This document shows positions 1 through 8,537 of a stretch of DNA of 64,000 nt, piece after piece. A program made the position numbers and the translations under genes. Under the pieces are notes generated by a model that was given only the letters and a program-made list of their open reading frames with translations, ran no database searches and was not told where the DNA came from. Each line of letters starts with the position of its first letter. Position 1 is the stretch's first letter. This DNA comes from UBA6398 sp963644855 (GTDB taxonomy: Bacteria > Bacteroidota > Bacteroidia > Bacteroidales > Bacteroidaceae): assembly GCA_963644855.1 (NCBI GenBank), contig CAVIQL010000001.1:1-64000 (forward strand), given 5' to 3'.

Positions 1-51
1 ATGTCTGACATTGTTTAAAAAATATCGGTTATTGTTTTTGCGATATGCCTT
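1..51. repeat. Mosaic palindromic repeat, copy 1 (cut by window edge)
   Basis: This copy contains one 21-bp unit and most of another in tandem, followed by a tail reading TTGCGATATGCCTTG. The first unit (from position 1) has the TGTCTGACA core; the second (about 17-37) has the ATATCGGTTATTG core. It lies just downstream of the 3' end of tilS. The rest of the 1-120 gap shows no gene. Confidence 0.75.
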
Positions 52-120
52 GTTGGGAAAACGAAAATGGAATGTTGGGGTGGAATGTGTTGTTGGACGT
101 TGAAAATTAGCGGGATAGCT

Positions 121-1491
121 TTATTGCATGGTGGTGGGCAGGAGCTTACACGCTAATATTTTTTGTGTGTTGGGGGATATGCGTGCGCGGTTGTCGGTTC
201 GGCGTCCTACGATCCATATTATTTTTTCTCTGTCGCACACTACGAGTTGGCGCATTTTGTGTTCTGCTGGTATTTTTTCGTCTTTCAAGAAGTCGTTTAC
301 GAGTTTGCTCCCGTGCATTCCGAATGGTATGAAACGGTCTCCGCTTTGTATGGGGCGTATGACGAGCGGCAGTTTTATTTTTTGCATATCAAAGAATGCG
401 TATTGTGGATTGCACAGTGTTTCTGTGGGGGGTATTTGTGTTTGTATCGATATTTCTATCGCTGTGTGTGCTAAAATTATTGCGCCTTTTTGGGGGAGTT
501 GTTTTTCTGCTTTGGGGGGCAATGTGGTTTTGCGGATTAATATGTAGCGCTTGCTGTTTGCGAGCAGCACGAAATCGTCTGTCTCGATTTGTTTGTAGTT
601 ATCAGTGTTGCATTGTGATATTTGGGATATCTGTGTTTCGTTGAATTTCTTTTGCGAAAGCCATTCAAATAGAATTGCTTCGGGTGATGCGCTTTTTTCG
701 AGTGTTTGGGTTGTGAGTATTTCGTCGCCGTATTGATTTACTTCTATTTGGCTCAGAATTTCTTGCACTGCTTTTTTGTAAATGGCATATGCTGCTGAAA
801 ATTTTTGGATTTCGCGTTGCAGTGTGTCGCTTATTGCTGGGTTGATTTCCGATATTGCGGGGATTAGTTCAAGCCTTATTTTGTTTCTTTTTACATCTGC
901 GATGAAATTTGTGCTGTCGGTAACGTAGTTTTGTTCGATGTCGTTCAAATATTTTGTGATGTCTTTGCGTGCTACATCGAGCATTGGACGAATGATAACT
1001 GTTGGCTTTTTCCCGGCAATGCTTCGGGTGGTTTGGTAGTCCATTCCGCACAATCCTTTAAGCCCTGTGCCGCGAATTAGATTGAGCATCAGGGTTTCGA
1101 TGTTGTCGTCTCTGTGGTGTGCAACGGCTACTGGTGCGCCGGTTTCTTCGGATATTGATGCGAAGAAGGTGTAGCGCAATTCTCTTGCCGCCATTTCGAG
1201 ACTTTGTTTCGACTCTGTGGCAAATTTGTGGGTGTCGGCTTCGCAGAAACGGAGTTCTATGTTCATTTTGCGGCATAGTTCTCTCACGAAATGTTCATCG
1301 CGCATGGATTCTTTGCCGCGTAGATGAAAATTGAAATGAGCTGCAAGACAATTGTATCCCAACTTTTTCAGCACACAAAGCATGGCTACCGAATCGCTTC
1401 CGCCACTAAGTGCAACGATTACCTGTGAGGGTGGGGCGATAAGGCATTGCTTTTGTATTGTGTCGTAAATCTTGCGCTCGAAATCGTTCAT
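121..1491 (-). CDS. tilS: tRNA(Ile)-lysidine synthase TilS
   Basis: This is a cytoplasmic tRNA-modifying enzyme that attaches lysine to C34 of the CAU-anticodon tRNA-Ile using ATP, which changes its codon from AUG to AUA. The PP-loop signature SGGSDS is at residues 29-34, after the N-terminal helix. The N-type ATP pyrophosphatase domain fills roughly residues 22-215, and the C-terminal substrate-binding domain ends with a motif-rich stretch (PIQSGDRFIPFGM...LVNDFLKD) typical of full-length TilS. The 456-aa length is normal for Bacteroidales. The start ATG overlaps the stop of rarA by 4 bases (ATGA on the minus strand), so the two are probably co-translated. Confidence 0.95.
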   Translation of the reverse strand: MNDFERKIYDTIQKQCLIAPPSQVIVALSGGSDSVAMLCVLKKLGYNCLAAHFNFHLRGKESMRDEHFVRELCRKMNIELRFCEADTHKFATESKQSLEMAARELRYTFFASISEETGAPVAVAHHRDDNIETLMLNLIRGTGLKGLCGMDYQTTRSIAGKKPTVIIRPMLDVARKDITKYLNDIEQNYVTDSTNFIADVKRNKIRLELIPAISEINPAISDTLQREIQKFSAAYAIYKKAVQEILSQIEVNQYGDEILTTQTLEKSASPEAILFEWLSQKKFNETQISQISQCNTDNYKQIETDDFVLLANSKRYILIRKTTLPPKAEKQLPQKGAIILAHTAIEISIQTQIPPTETLCNPQYAFFDMQKIKLPLVIRPIQSGDRFIPFGMHGSKLVNDFLKDEKIPAEHKMRQLVVCDREKIIWIVGRRTDNRARISPNTQKILACKLLPTTMQ

Positions 1492-2768
1492 TCTTTTTTC
1501 TTTTTATTTTCCCACAACCGTTCCATGCGTTCCTGCATGCGTGCTTCTTGTTGGTTGGCCTGCGGTGTCCAGAATGAGATGTTTTTTATGTCGTCGGGCA
1601 GATATTGTTGTTCTACAAAATTTTCAGGATAGTCGTGGGAATATTTGTAGCCTTCGTGATAGCCCAATTCTTTCATGAGTTTGGTGGGCGCATTACGCAG
1701 ATGTAATGGCACAGGCAGGTTTCCGCTTCGCTTTACTTCGGCAATGGCTTCGTCGAGGGCTTTGTAGCTTGAATTGCTTTTGGGCGAAGTGGCGAGATAT
1801 ACCGTGGCTTCTGCCAAAGGTATCCTTCCTTCGGGCCAACCTAACTTCATTACTGCGTCAAAGGCGGCGTTGGCAAGCAGCATAGCGTTGGGGTTTGCAA
1901 GTCCTACGTCTTCGCTCGCCGATATTACCAAACGGCGGGCTATAAATGCCGGATCTTCGCCTCCTTCTACCATTCGTGCCAACCAATATAGCGCCGCGTC
2001 GGGATCACTCCCCCTTATGCTTTTTATGAATGCCGAAATGATGTCGTAGTGCATCTCGCCGTCTTTGTCGTATGCCAAAGGGTTTTGCTGCAATCGCTCT
2101 TCGACTTTCTGGTCTGTGATAACGATTTTTCCTTCTGGCTCAGATTCTACAAGTAGCTCCAAAATGTTCAGCAACTTACGTGCATCGCCTCCGCTGTATC
2201 GCAGCATAGCCGTTGTTTCCTTGATTTCGATTTCGCGATTTTTCAGTTCTACGTCATTTTTTATGGCGTGCTCTACGAGTTGTAGTAAATCGTCTTTGTC
2301 GAGTGGGGTGAGGGTGTAAACTTGACAGCGGGAAAGCAACGGACGTATCACTTCGAACGACGGATTTTCGGTGGTGGCACCAATAAGAGTAACCGTGCCG
2401 TCTTCAACTGCCCCCAAAAGCGAATCTTGTTGGGATTTGGAAAAACGATGTATCTCGTCGATAAACAGAATTGCGCTTCCTCCCGATGCAAACAGCGTTC
2501 TCTTTTTAGCACGGTCAATAACATCGCGCACATCTTTCACTCCGCTTGTTACGGCACTGAGTGTAAAAAAAGGTACTTCAAGCTTGTTTGCAATGATTTT
2601 GGCGAGAGTGGTTTTGCCAACTCCCGGCGGTCCCCAAAGAATGAACGAACTTATTCTTCCGCTTTCTATCATGCGCCGAATAACGCCTCCCTCGCCTACG
2701 AGATGGCGTTGTCCGGCATAATCATCAAGTGTGCGCGGTCGCATTCGCTCTGCCAATGGTGTATCCAT
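1488..2768 (-). CDS. rarA: Replication-associated recombination protein A (RarA/MgsA AAA+ ATPase)
   Basis: RarA is a clamp-loader-like AAA+ ATPase that acts at stalled replication forks and is related to eukaryotic WRNIP1. The Walker A motif GPPGVGKT is near residues 46-53 and the Walker B motif ILFIDEIHRF near 100-109. A sensor-1 GATTENPSF segment follows. The C-terminal part (about 240-426) matches the tetramerisation domain seen in the family, with the SSYKAL and HLRNAPTKLMK stretches. The 426-aa length is normal. It is the first gene of a two-gene transcript with tilS, and a TATCTTTG box lies 29 bases upstream. Confidence 0.95.
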   Translation of the reverse strand: MDTPLAERMRPRTLDDYAGQRHLVGEGGVIRRMIESGRISSFILWGPPGVGKTTLAKIIANKLEVPFFTLSAVTSGVKDVRDVIDRAKKRTLFASGGSAILFIDEIHRFSKSQQDSLLGAVEDGTVTLIGATTENPSFEVIRPLLSRCQVYTLTPLDKDDLLQLVEHAIKNDVELKNREIEIKETTAMLRYSGGDARKLLNILELLVESEPEGKIVITDQKVEERLQQNPLAYDKDGEMHYDIISAFIKSIRGSDPDAALYWLARMVEGGEDPAFIARRLVISASEDVGLANPNAMLLANAAFDAVMKLGWPEGRIPLAEATVYLATSPKSNSSYKALDEAIAEVKRSGNLPVPLHLRNAPTKLMKELGYHEGYKYSHDYPENFVEQQYLPDDIKNISFWTPQANQQEARMQERMERLWENKKKKE

Positions 2769-2796
2769 AGAGATGAAAATTCTGTTTGTACGTATG

Positions 2797-2804
2797 CAAA
2801 GATA
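2797..2804 (-). promoter_or_regulatory. Putative -7 box for rarA-tilS
   Basis: The minus strand reads TATCTTTG here, matching the Bacteroidales -7 consensus TAnnTTTG. A three-of-four match to the -33 TTTG element lies about 17 bases upstream. The distance to the rarA ATG gives a leader of roughly 20 nt. Confidence 0.6.
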
Positions 2805-2892
2805 ATAAATTTAGACGCATGCAACTGTGTCGCGATGCGTGGGCAGCATAAGTTTTGTGTGGTGAGCGAGAAAGCGTGTCGTGGGAAAAATG

Positions 2893-2900
2893 TAAATTTG
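2893..2900 (+). promoter_or_regulatory. Putative -7 box for the sodium:solute symporter
   Basis: TAAATTTG matches TAnnTTTG and lies 38 bases before the ATG at 2939. No -33 TTTG was found at the usual 19-21 base spacing. The position rules out the upstream in-frame ATG at 2855, which would precede the promoter. Confidence 0.45.
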
Positions 2901-2938
2901 CAGTCAATCATGAACTTTCGATAGAAAAACGATATATA

Positions 2939-4408
2939 ATGAGCGCCTATACAGTAATACTTATAATGGCGGCTTACTTTGGTTTGCTGCTTTTCATATC
3001 CCATCTTACTTCCCGAAACCAGGATAACAACGCTTTTTTTCGGGGCAACAGGCAGAGTCCGTGGTGGCTTGTTGCTTTTGGAATGATTGGTACGTCGATT
3101 TCTGGGGTTTCTGTGGTGAGTGTTCCCGGAATGGTGAGGGATATGAACATGTCTTATTTGCAGATGTGCCTTGGTTTTGTGCCAGGATACTTGTTGGTGG
3201 CTTACGTGTTGCTTCCGGTTTATTATAAGTTGCGTCTCACGAGTATTTACGACTATCTCAACACAAGGTTTGGGCGTACAAGTCATAAGACTGGGGCTTC
3301 TTTTTTCTTGATAAGCAAGTTGTGTGGTGCTGCGGCGCGTTTGTTTATGGCGTGTCTTGTTTTGCAAAAGTTTGTGTTTGATCCTTTTGGTATTCCATTT
3401 GAAGTTACTGCAATTTCTACGCTTGTCCTTACATGGGCATACACTCAAAAAAGCGGGGTAAAGACTCTTGTTTGGACCGATGCCATACAAACTTTGGCGC
3501 TAATTACTGCCGTTGTAACGATAATAATCACCGTGTCGGGCGCAATAGGATTGGATTTCAAAGGTATTGTAAACTTTGTGAGCAATAGCCCTCACGGAAA
3601 AATCTTTGTGTTTGATGATTGGCGCAGCGGGCAATTTTTTTGGAAAGAATTTGTTTCGGGTATATTTATAGTGATTGTAATGACGGGGCTTGACCAGGAT
3701 ATGATGCAGAAAAACCTTTCGTGCAAAAATCTTCGCGATGCCCAAAAAGATATGACGGCTTACGGCTTGGCGTTTCTGCCTATGAATTTGCTGTTTCTTT
3801 CTCTCGGAGTTTTACTTTACGGTTTCTGTGCTCAGAATGGCATTGCTACACCCGAGAAAACCGATGACCTTTTGCCTATGCTTGCTTCGGGCGGATATCT
3901 TGGCACAATTGTTCCGGTAATGTTTATTATCGGTATAATTGCAGCGGCTTTTTCGAGTGCCGATTCGGCACTCACTGCGCTTACTACGAGTTTCTGTATA
4001 GATATACTTGGAGTGGAGAGCGGCGAGAGCGATAACAAGAGTGCCGTTAAGGTGCGCCGTTGGGTTCATGCGGGAGTAACGGTGGTGTTCATCTTGTTTA
4101 TTTTGGCGTTCAAGGCTTTGAATTCTACGAGTGTCATAGACGCTGTGTATATAATGGCTTCTTATACTTATGGTCCGCTGTTGGGATTGTTTGCCTTTGG
4201 TATGTTTACGAAACGTAATCCGGTGGACAAATACGTGCCTTGGATTGCGGTGGCGTCTCCTTTGATATGTTATGCGGCAGAGGCTTTGATGAGCAGATTT
4301 ACTTCATATCATTTCGGCTACGAATTGTTGTTGCTCAACGGAGGTTTGACTTTCTTGGGATTGTATTTGGTGTCGCACCGCCGAAAATGCGAATTGAAAA
4401 AACAGTAA
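2939..4408 (+). CDS. Sodium:solute symporter family protein
   Basis: This is a 489-aa inner-membrane secondary transporter of the SSS family with about 13 hydrophobic segments. TM1 carries the polar GMIGTSISGVS stretch and TM8 the SSADSALTALTT stretch, where the Na2 sodium site lies in this family. The solute cannot be told from sequence; known family members carry sugars, amino acids, sialic acid or myo-inositol. An in-frame ATG 28 codons upstream was rejected because a promoter box lies between the two. The N terminus at 2939 begins directly with a membrane helix, as usual. The gene stands alone, divergent from rarA and convergent with purC. Confidence 0.85.
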   Translation: MSAYTVILIMAAYFGLLLFISHLTSRNQDNNAFFRGNRQSPWWLVAFGMIGTSISGVSVVSVPGMVRDMNMSYLQMCLGFVPGYLLVAYVLLPVYYKLRLTSIYDYLNTRFGRTSHKTGASFFLISKLCGAAARLFMACLVLQKFVFDPFGIPFEVTAISTLVLTWAYTQKSGVKTLVWTDAIQTLALITAVVTIIITVSGAIGLDFKGIVNFVSNSPHGKIFVFDDWRSGQFFWKEFVSGIFIVIVMTGLDQDMMQKNLSCKNLRDAQKDMTAYGLAFLPMNLLFLSLGVLLYGFCAQNGIATPEKTDDLLPMLASGGYLGTIVPVMFIIGIIAAAFSSADSALTALTTSFCIDILGVESGESDNKSAVKVRRWVHAGVTVVFILFILAFKALNSTSVIDAVYIMASYTYGPLLGLFAFGMFTKRNPVDKYVPWIAVASPLICYAAEALMSRFTSYHFGYELLLLNGGLTFLGLYLVSHRRKCELKKQ

Positions 4409-4424
4409 CAGATATTGGTATAAT

Positions 4425-4458
4425 AAAAAGCACTATGTCTTTCGATATAGTGCTTTTT
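4425..4458. terminator. Bidirectional rho-independent terminator
   Basis: A 12-bp perfect stem (AAAAAGCACTAT / ATAGTGCTTTTT) with a 10-nt loop lies between the convergent ends of the symporter and purC. It has an A-tract on the left and a T-tract on the right, so it can work for both strands. Confidence 0.85.
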
Positions 4459-4480
4459 TATTTAACGGTGTGCTTATGGA

Positions 4481-5425
4481 TTATTTCAGATAGGCGAGCA
4501 CATTTTTCTCGATGCGTTCTTCGGGATTGTCGTGTGCTTCCTTGTTGAATTTCTCGCCTGTGATGTGTTCGTAGAGTTCTATATATCGGTTTGATATGTT
4601 TTCTACGATTTCGTCGGTCATTTCGGGGAGTGTTTGTCCCTCGAGTCCTTGGAAATTGTTGCTCAACAACCATTCGCGTACAAACTCTTTTGAAAGTTGT
4701 TTCTGGGGTTCGCCTTTTTCAAACTTTTCTTCGTAGCCTTCGGAGTAGAAGTAGCGTGAAGAGTCGGGAGTATGTATTTCGTCCATGAGTGTTACTTCGC
4801 CGTTGTGCAAACCGAATTCGTATTTTGTGTCTACGAGAATTAGTCCGCGCTTAGCTGCGATTTCTGTGCCGCGTTCAAAGAGAGCCAAGGTGTATTTCTC
4901 CATTATTTCATATTCTTTTTCGGGCACGAGACCTTTGGCAAGGATTTCTTCGCGTGAGATGTTTTCGTCGTGGTCTCCTATTTCGGCTTTTGTAGTTGGG
5001 GTGATTATCGGTGTGGGGAACTTTTGGTTTTCGCGCATACCGTCGGGAAGTTTCACTCCGCACAATTCGCGTGCGCCAGCCTTGTATGCTCTCCATGCGC
5101 TGCCGCATAGATATCCGCGCACAATCATTTCCAATGGAAATCCTTCGCACATATATCCCACGGTAACCATAGGATCGGGTGTTGCAAGTTTCCAATTGGG
5201 GCAAATGTCTTTGGTGGCGTCGAGAGCCAATGAAGCAATAGTGTTCAGCACTTGTCCTTTGAATGGAATTCCTTTGGGAAGCATGGCGTCGAATGCGGAG
5301 ATTCTGTCGGTAGCAACCATCACGAGTTTTTCGTTGTTGATGTTGTAAACATCGCGCACTTTTCCATTGTAAACACCTACCTGTCCGGGAAAGTGGTAGT
5401 CGGTTTTGATTAATGCTTTGTTCAT
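4481..5425 (-). CDS. purC: Phosphoribosylaminoimidazole-succinocarboxamide synthase (SAICAR synthetase)
   Basis: PurC joins CAIR and aspartate in an ATP-dependent step of purine synthesis. The family signatures are clear: GKVRDVY near residue 20, a central region with VRGYLCGSAWRAY, and LILVDTKYEFG followed by DEIHTPDSSRYF. At 314 residues it is the longer type common in Bacteroidales and close in size to the yeast enzyme, rather than the about 237-aa E. coli type. It follows phoH by 26 bases on the same strand and probably shares its transcript. A second purine gene, purF, lies 20 kb away. Confidence 0.96.
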   Translation of the reverse strand: MNKALIKTDYHFPGQVGVYNGKVRDVYNINNEKLVMVATDRISAFDAMLPKGIPFKGQVLNTIASLALDATKDICPNWKLATPDPMVTVGYMCEGFPLEMIVRGYLCGSAWRAYKAGARELCGVKLPDGMRENQKFPTPIITPTTKAEIGDHDENISREEILAKGLVPEKEYEIMEKYTLALFERGTEIAAKRGLILVDTKYEFGLHNGEVTLMDEIHTPDSSRYFYSEGYEEKFEKGEPQKQLSKEFVREWLLSNNFQGLEGQTLPEMTDEIVENISNRYIELYEHITGEKFNKEAHDNPEERIEKNVLAYLK

Positions 5426-5451
5426 TGCTGTTATGTTTTTGTTATTATGTT

Positions 5452-6459
5452 TTAGTCTGATTTGTCGTCTGTGTCGGGTTCTGGTTCGTCGTTGTCGTTT
5501 TGAATGCTGATGTTGGTTTTACGGCGTTCGTTGTCTTTTTCGTAAGCGTCAACAATGCGTGTAACCAGTGGGTTTCTCACGATATCTTTCTTGTTCATTT
5601 CCACAAACGATATGCCTTTCACTCCGTTGAGAATGCGCATAGCCTCTTCGAGTCCCGAGCGTTGTGCAATGGGTAGGTCTATCTGTGTGCGGTCGCCGGT
5701 TATTATCATTTTGGTATTGAATCCCATGCGTGTGAGAAACATTTTGATTTGCGCGGTGGTGGTGTTTTGAGCTTCGTCGAGTATTACTACGGCGTCGCTA
5801 AGCGTTCGTCCGCGCATGAAAGCCAGTGGAGCTATTTGTATGGTGCCGTCTTCGAGCATTTCGCGCAGTCGCGAGGGTTGTATCATCTCTTCGAGTGCGT
5901 CGTAGAGCGGTCTTAGATAGGGGTCTATCTTGTCTTTCATGTCGCCGGGCAGGAATCCGAGTTTTTCGCCGGCTTCAACGGCGGGGCGGCTGAGTATAAG
6001 GCGTCGCGCTTCTTTGTTTTTCAATGCTTTTACAGCCAGGGCAATTGCCGTATATGTCTTGCCCGTTCCGGCAGGTCCCACCACAAACATCAGGTCGTTT
6101 TTGTCGTATGCCTTTACGAGCATCTGCTGGTTTTCGGTCTTGGCACGGATTGGTCGTCCTTTGATGTCGTACACTATTACGCCTTCGTCCTCTTCGTCAT
6201 AGGGCTTTTTGCCTTTCACAATGTCGATGATGTCGGCTTCGCGCAGGGTGTTGTATTTTGCGCAACGGCTTACGAGCAACTGAATGGTGCTTTCAAAATC
6301 TGCGATAGCCATTTCGTCTCCCACCACCTTTATCACATTGTCGCGTGCCACGATGCGAAGTTTGGGGTATAGTGCTTTGAGCATGCGCAGATAGGTATTG
6401 TTCACACCATAGAGCACACGGGGGTCGATTTCTTCGATAACTATATGTTTTTCTATCAC
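5452..6459 (-). CDS. PhoH family protein (PhoH-like ATPase)
   Basis: This is a cytoplasmic P-loop ATPase of the PhoH family, thought to act on RNA. The Walker A motif GPAGTGKT is at residues 128-135, and the Walker B motif VVILDEAQ at about 224-231 is followed by the TGDRTQIDLP segment typical of the family. The N-terminal 80 residues fit the small RNA-binding domain often present. The acidic C-terminal tail (DNDEPEPDTDDKSD) is probably disordered. The gene heads a transcript with purC. The nearest -7-like box on the minus strand is TAACTTCG at 6480-6487, a one-base variant of the consensus. Confidence 0.9.
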   Translation of the reverse strand: MIEKHIVIEEIDPRVLYGVNNTYLRMLKALYPKLRIVARDNVIKVVGDEMAIADFESTIQLLVSRCAKYNTLREADIIDIVKGKKPYDEEDEGVIVYDIKGRPIRAKTENQQMLVKAYDKNDLMFVVGPAGTGKTYTAIALAVKALKNKEARRLILSRPAVEAGEKLGFLPGDMKDKIDPYLRPLYDALEEMIQPSRLREMLEDGTIQIAPLAFMRGRTLSDAVVILDEAQNTTTAQIKMFLTRMGFNTKMIITGDRTQIDLPIAQRSGLEEAMRILNGVKGISFVEMNKKDIVRNPLVTRIVDAYEKDNERRKTNISIQNDNDEPEPDTDDKSD

Positions 6460-6570
6460 AGAATATTTAATTTATTGCGCGAAGTTACTTCAAACTCGCA
6501 TAACTGCAAAATTTGTGTTGCTTAATTTTCATGCCTATATATATTGAATGAAGTTTGTCTTGGGTATTGC

Positions 6571-6764
6571 AAAAACCATATGCGTATTTCGTAAAAACAA
6601 TAACCGATATTTTTTAAAAAAGGTCGGACATTATTTAAAAAAGGTCTGACATTATTTTTACGATGTCGTATATCGTTTTTACGAGGTGCAACCTACCTTA
6701 AATTCCTGGTCTTGGAATTTAAATTAGATGCCTTGAAATTTTTGCGACAACGCATGTAGGTTTT
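6571..6764. repeat. Mosaic palindromic repeat, copy 2 (most complete copy)
   Basis: Reading left to right there is an inverted tail (CCATATGCGTATTTCGTAAAAA), an inverted 21-bp unit (ATAACCGATATT core), and two direct 21-bp units starting at exactly 6616 and 6637. These are followed by a TTTTTACGATGTCGTATATCG tail and then the GGAATTTAAATTAGATGCCTTG module. It fills most of the 446-base divergent gap between phoH and the DUF6057 gene. The remainder of the gap (6460-6570, 6765-6905) holds promoters only. Confidence 0.85.
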
Positions 6765-6879
6765 CCCCTATCTATATCGCGTGGAGCAAAGGGGCTTGGA
6801 AAATGTTGCTTGCCTTATTTTTAAGTGCCCAAATGCGCGAAAAACCGAATTATCAATCCCGTTAACGTAAATGTTTTAG

Positions 6880-6887
6880 TATTTTTG
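6880..6887 (+). promoter_or_regulatory. Putative -7 box for the DUF6057 operon
   Basis: TATTTTTG fits TAnnTTTG and lies 18 bases before the ATG at 6906, which supports that start over the in-frame ATG at 6825. No good -33 match is visible. Confidence 0.45.
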
Positions 6888-6905
6888 CGGAAACTTACAA
6901 AATAT

Positions 6906-8537
6906 ATGAACAAGATAAAGAAACATAAGGCGCAGACCATAGCCCGTAATCCGCGCGAAAAGGGCAGTCGTGCCGATATAGTGCCGAAACAAAAGAACGC
7001 CCGTCCGTTGATTTCGCGCCTCCCCGTGTTTGTAGTGCTCTTTGTGCTGCTATGGCTGTTTTGCGCCTGGATTTATGGCGACGTTTTTTATATGTCGCGC
7101 GAAACAAGCTACTTTGCCTGGGACAAAACTCTTATGAAATTCCTTTTGGATCAGGATTGGGGCTGGCTATATGCGGCAGGGCGTCTGCTTTTACAGTCGT
7201 ATAGTTTGCCGATATTGGGCGGCGCACTTCTGGCATTGCAACTTACGGTTTGCGCATGGCTTCTTGCCTATATTCTGTCGCTCCCGCAAAAACTGCGCTG
7301 GCTTTCCGCCCTCCTGCCATGGGGATTTATCTCGTATTTCATAGCCCTCAACTACAGCATAAACTACCATCGCGAAACGTCGTTGCTTATGGCGCTGCCG
7401 CTTGCGGCTATGGTGGTGTTGGCATTGGTTGCCGCAGTGAAATATCTTGTAACACGCAAAAAAATCTTCAACCCGTTGAAGAGCGAAAACGCTCCACGGT
7501 TTACAGCCTTGCTCAATTGCGGCGCTTTGTTGCTGCTCTTTGCCGCAGCCACGGCTTATAGCGTAATGCAACGCGATGACCTGAGACGCACATGCCGTAT
7601 GTTTCAACAATTGGAGCGTTGGGATTGGGACGCAATGATTAAAGAAGCAACCACATGCAAACGTCCGTCGCGCAGCGTGGCTGCACTTTATGCCGTTGCG
7701 CTTTCAGAAACGGGGCAACTCGAGAGGCGTTTGTTTGAAATCCCATACAATTATCCTTATTGCAAGGTGCGCGAGATGGACGGCACACTTAGCGACGGCG
7801 TGGCGATATATACTCTTGACGCCGACTTCTTTGCGGGACTTACCAACAGCTCCTATCACAATAGCATGGAGACTATTGTGAAAAACGGACCGCAACTCTT
7901 CCTGCTTAAACGCCTTGCAAGAGCCGCTTTGGTGAACGGAGAAAAACGTTTGTGCTGGAAATATCTGCAAATAATCGATCGTAATCCGTTTGAGCACGGT
8001 TTTGTGGAAAAATACAAAGGGTGGCTCAACAATATGGCGGCTATGAAAACCGATCCCAACTTTGTACATATCTACAACAAGATGCCTCTGCACAATTCTT
8101 TCGACCAAATTTATCGCAAACCCTTGTTTATCGGCTACAATGTGGCATTGTTGGAAGGCAGAACGCTCGAAGCACTCCACGCTTCGCTCATGGCGTTGCT
8201 ATATAGCAAGGACCTCAACGGATTTTTGGTGCGCGCAAGATACTTCGGGAAAGACATTATGCCAGAATACTACCAGCAAGCCGTTTTAATACGCTCGATG
8301 AAACACGGCGAAATATTAAACGATTTTCCTACAGTAGACCAAAAAATAGGACTCGCGCGTATTGAAAGTTTTGCGAGAGATGCACGCCCACTTTTCAGCG
8401 ACCAAAAAAAAGGACAAAAGGTGCTTCGTGAAAATTGGCTGGGGTATTATCCTTATTATATGTATTTTGAAAACCTGCCTACCGAAGAACAAATAAAAGA
8501 ACACGAACAGAAAAAAGAAAAAGGAGGAGTAAACTGA
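6906..8537 (+). CDS. DUF6057-like polytopic membrane protein
   Basis: This 543-aa protein has a basic cytoplasmic N terminus of about 35 residues, then about five hydrophobic segments (roughly residues 37-57, 92-113, 117-135, 155-180, 203-222). A long soluble C-terminal half follows (225-543), rich in helices and alanine-leucine pairs, which may be a TPR-like periplasmic domain. It resembles the DUF6057 family of Bacteroidota, whose function is not known to me. Its stop overlaps the next gene's start (TGATG), so it is translationally coupled to a lipoprotein and then an M64 peptidase. That context points to an envelope role. The start at 6906 was chosen from the promoter position. Family assignment is from memory and is moderate. 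Confidence 0.75.
   Translation: MNKIKKHKAQTIARNPREKGSRADIVPKQKNARPLISRLPVFVVLFVLLWLFCAWIYGDVFYMSRETSYFAWDKTLMKFLLDQDWGWLYAAGRLLLQSYSLPILGGALLALQLTVCAWLLAYILSLPQKLRWLSALLPWGFISYFIALNYSINYHRETSLLMALPLAAMVVLALVAAVKYLVTRKKIFNPLKSENAPRFTALLNCGALLLLFAAATAYSVMQRDDLRRTCRMFQQLERWDWDAMIKEATTCKRPSRSVAALYAVALSETGQLERRLFEIPYNYPYCKVREMDGTLSDGVAIYTLDADFFAGLTNSSYHNSMETIVKNGPQLFLLKRLARAALVNGEKRLCWKYLQIIDRNPFEHGFVEKYKGWLNNMAAMKTDPNFVHIYNKMPLHNSFDQIYRKPLFIGYNVALLEGRTLEALHASLMALLYSKDLNGFLVRARYFGKDIMPEYYQQAVLIRSMKHGEILNDFPTVDQKIGLARIESFARDARPLFSDQKKGQKVLRENWLGYYPYYMYFENLPTEEQIKEHEQKKEKGGVN

Noticed and set aside
2322..2924. 200-aa plus-strand reading frame opposite rarA
   Set aside because: It lies over the Walker motifs of rarA and across its promoter, and has no domain signal.
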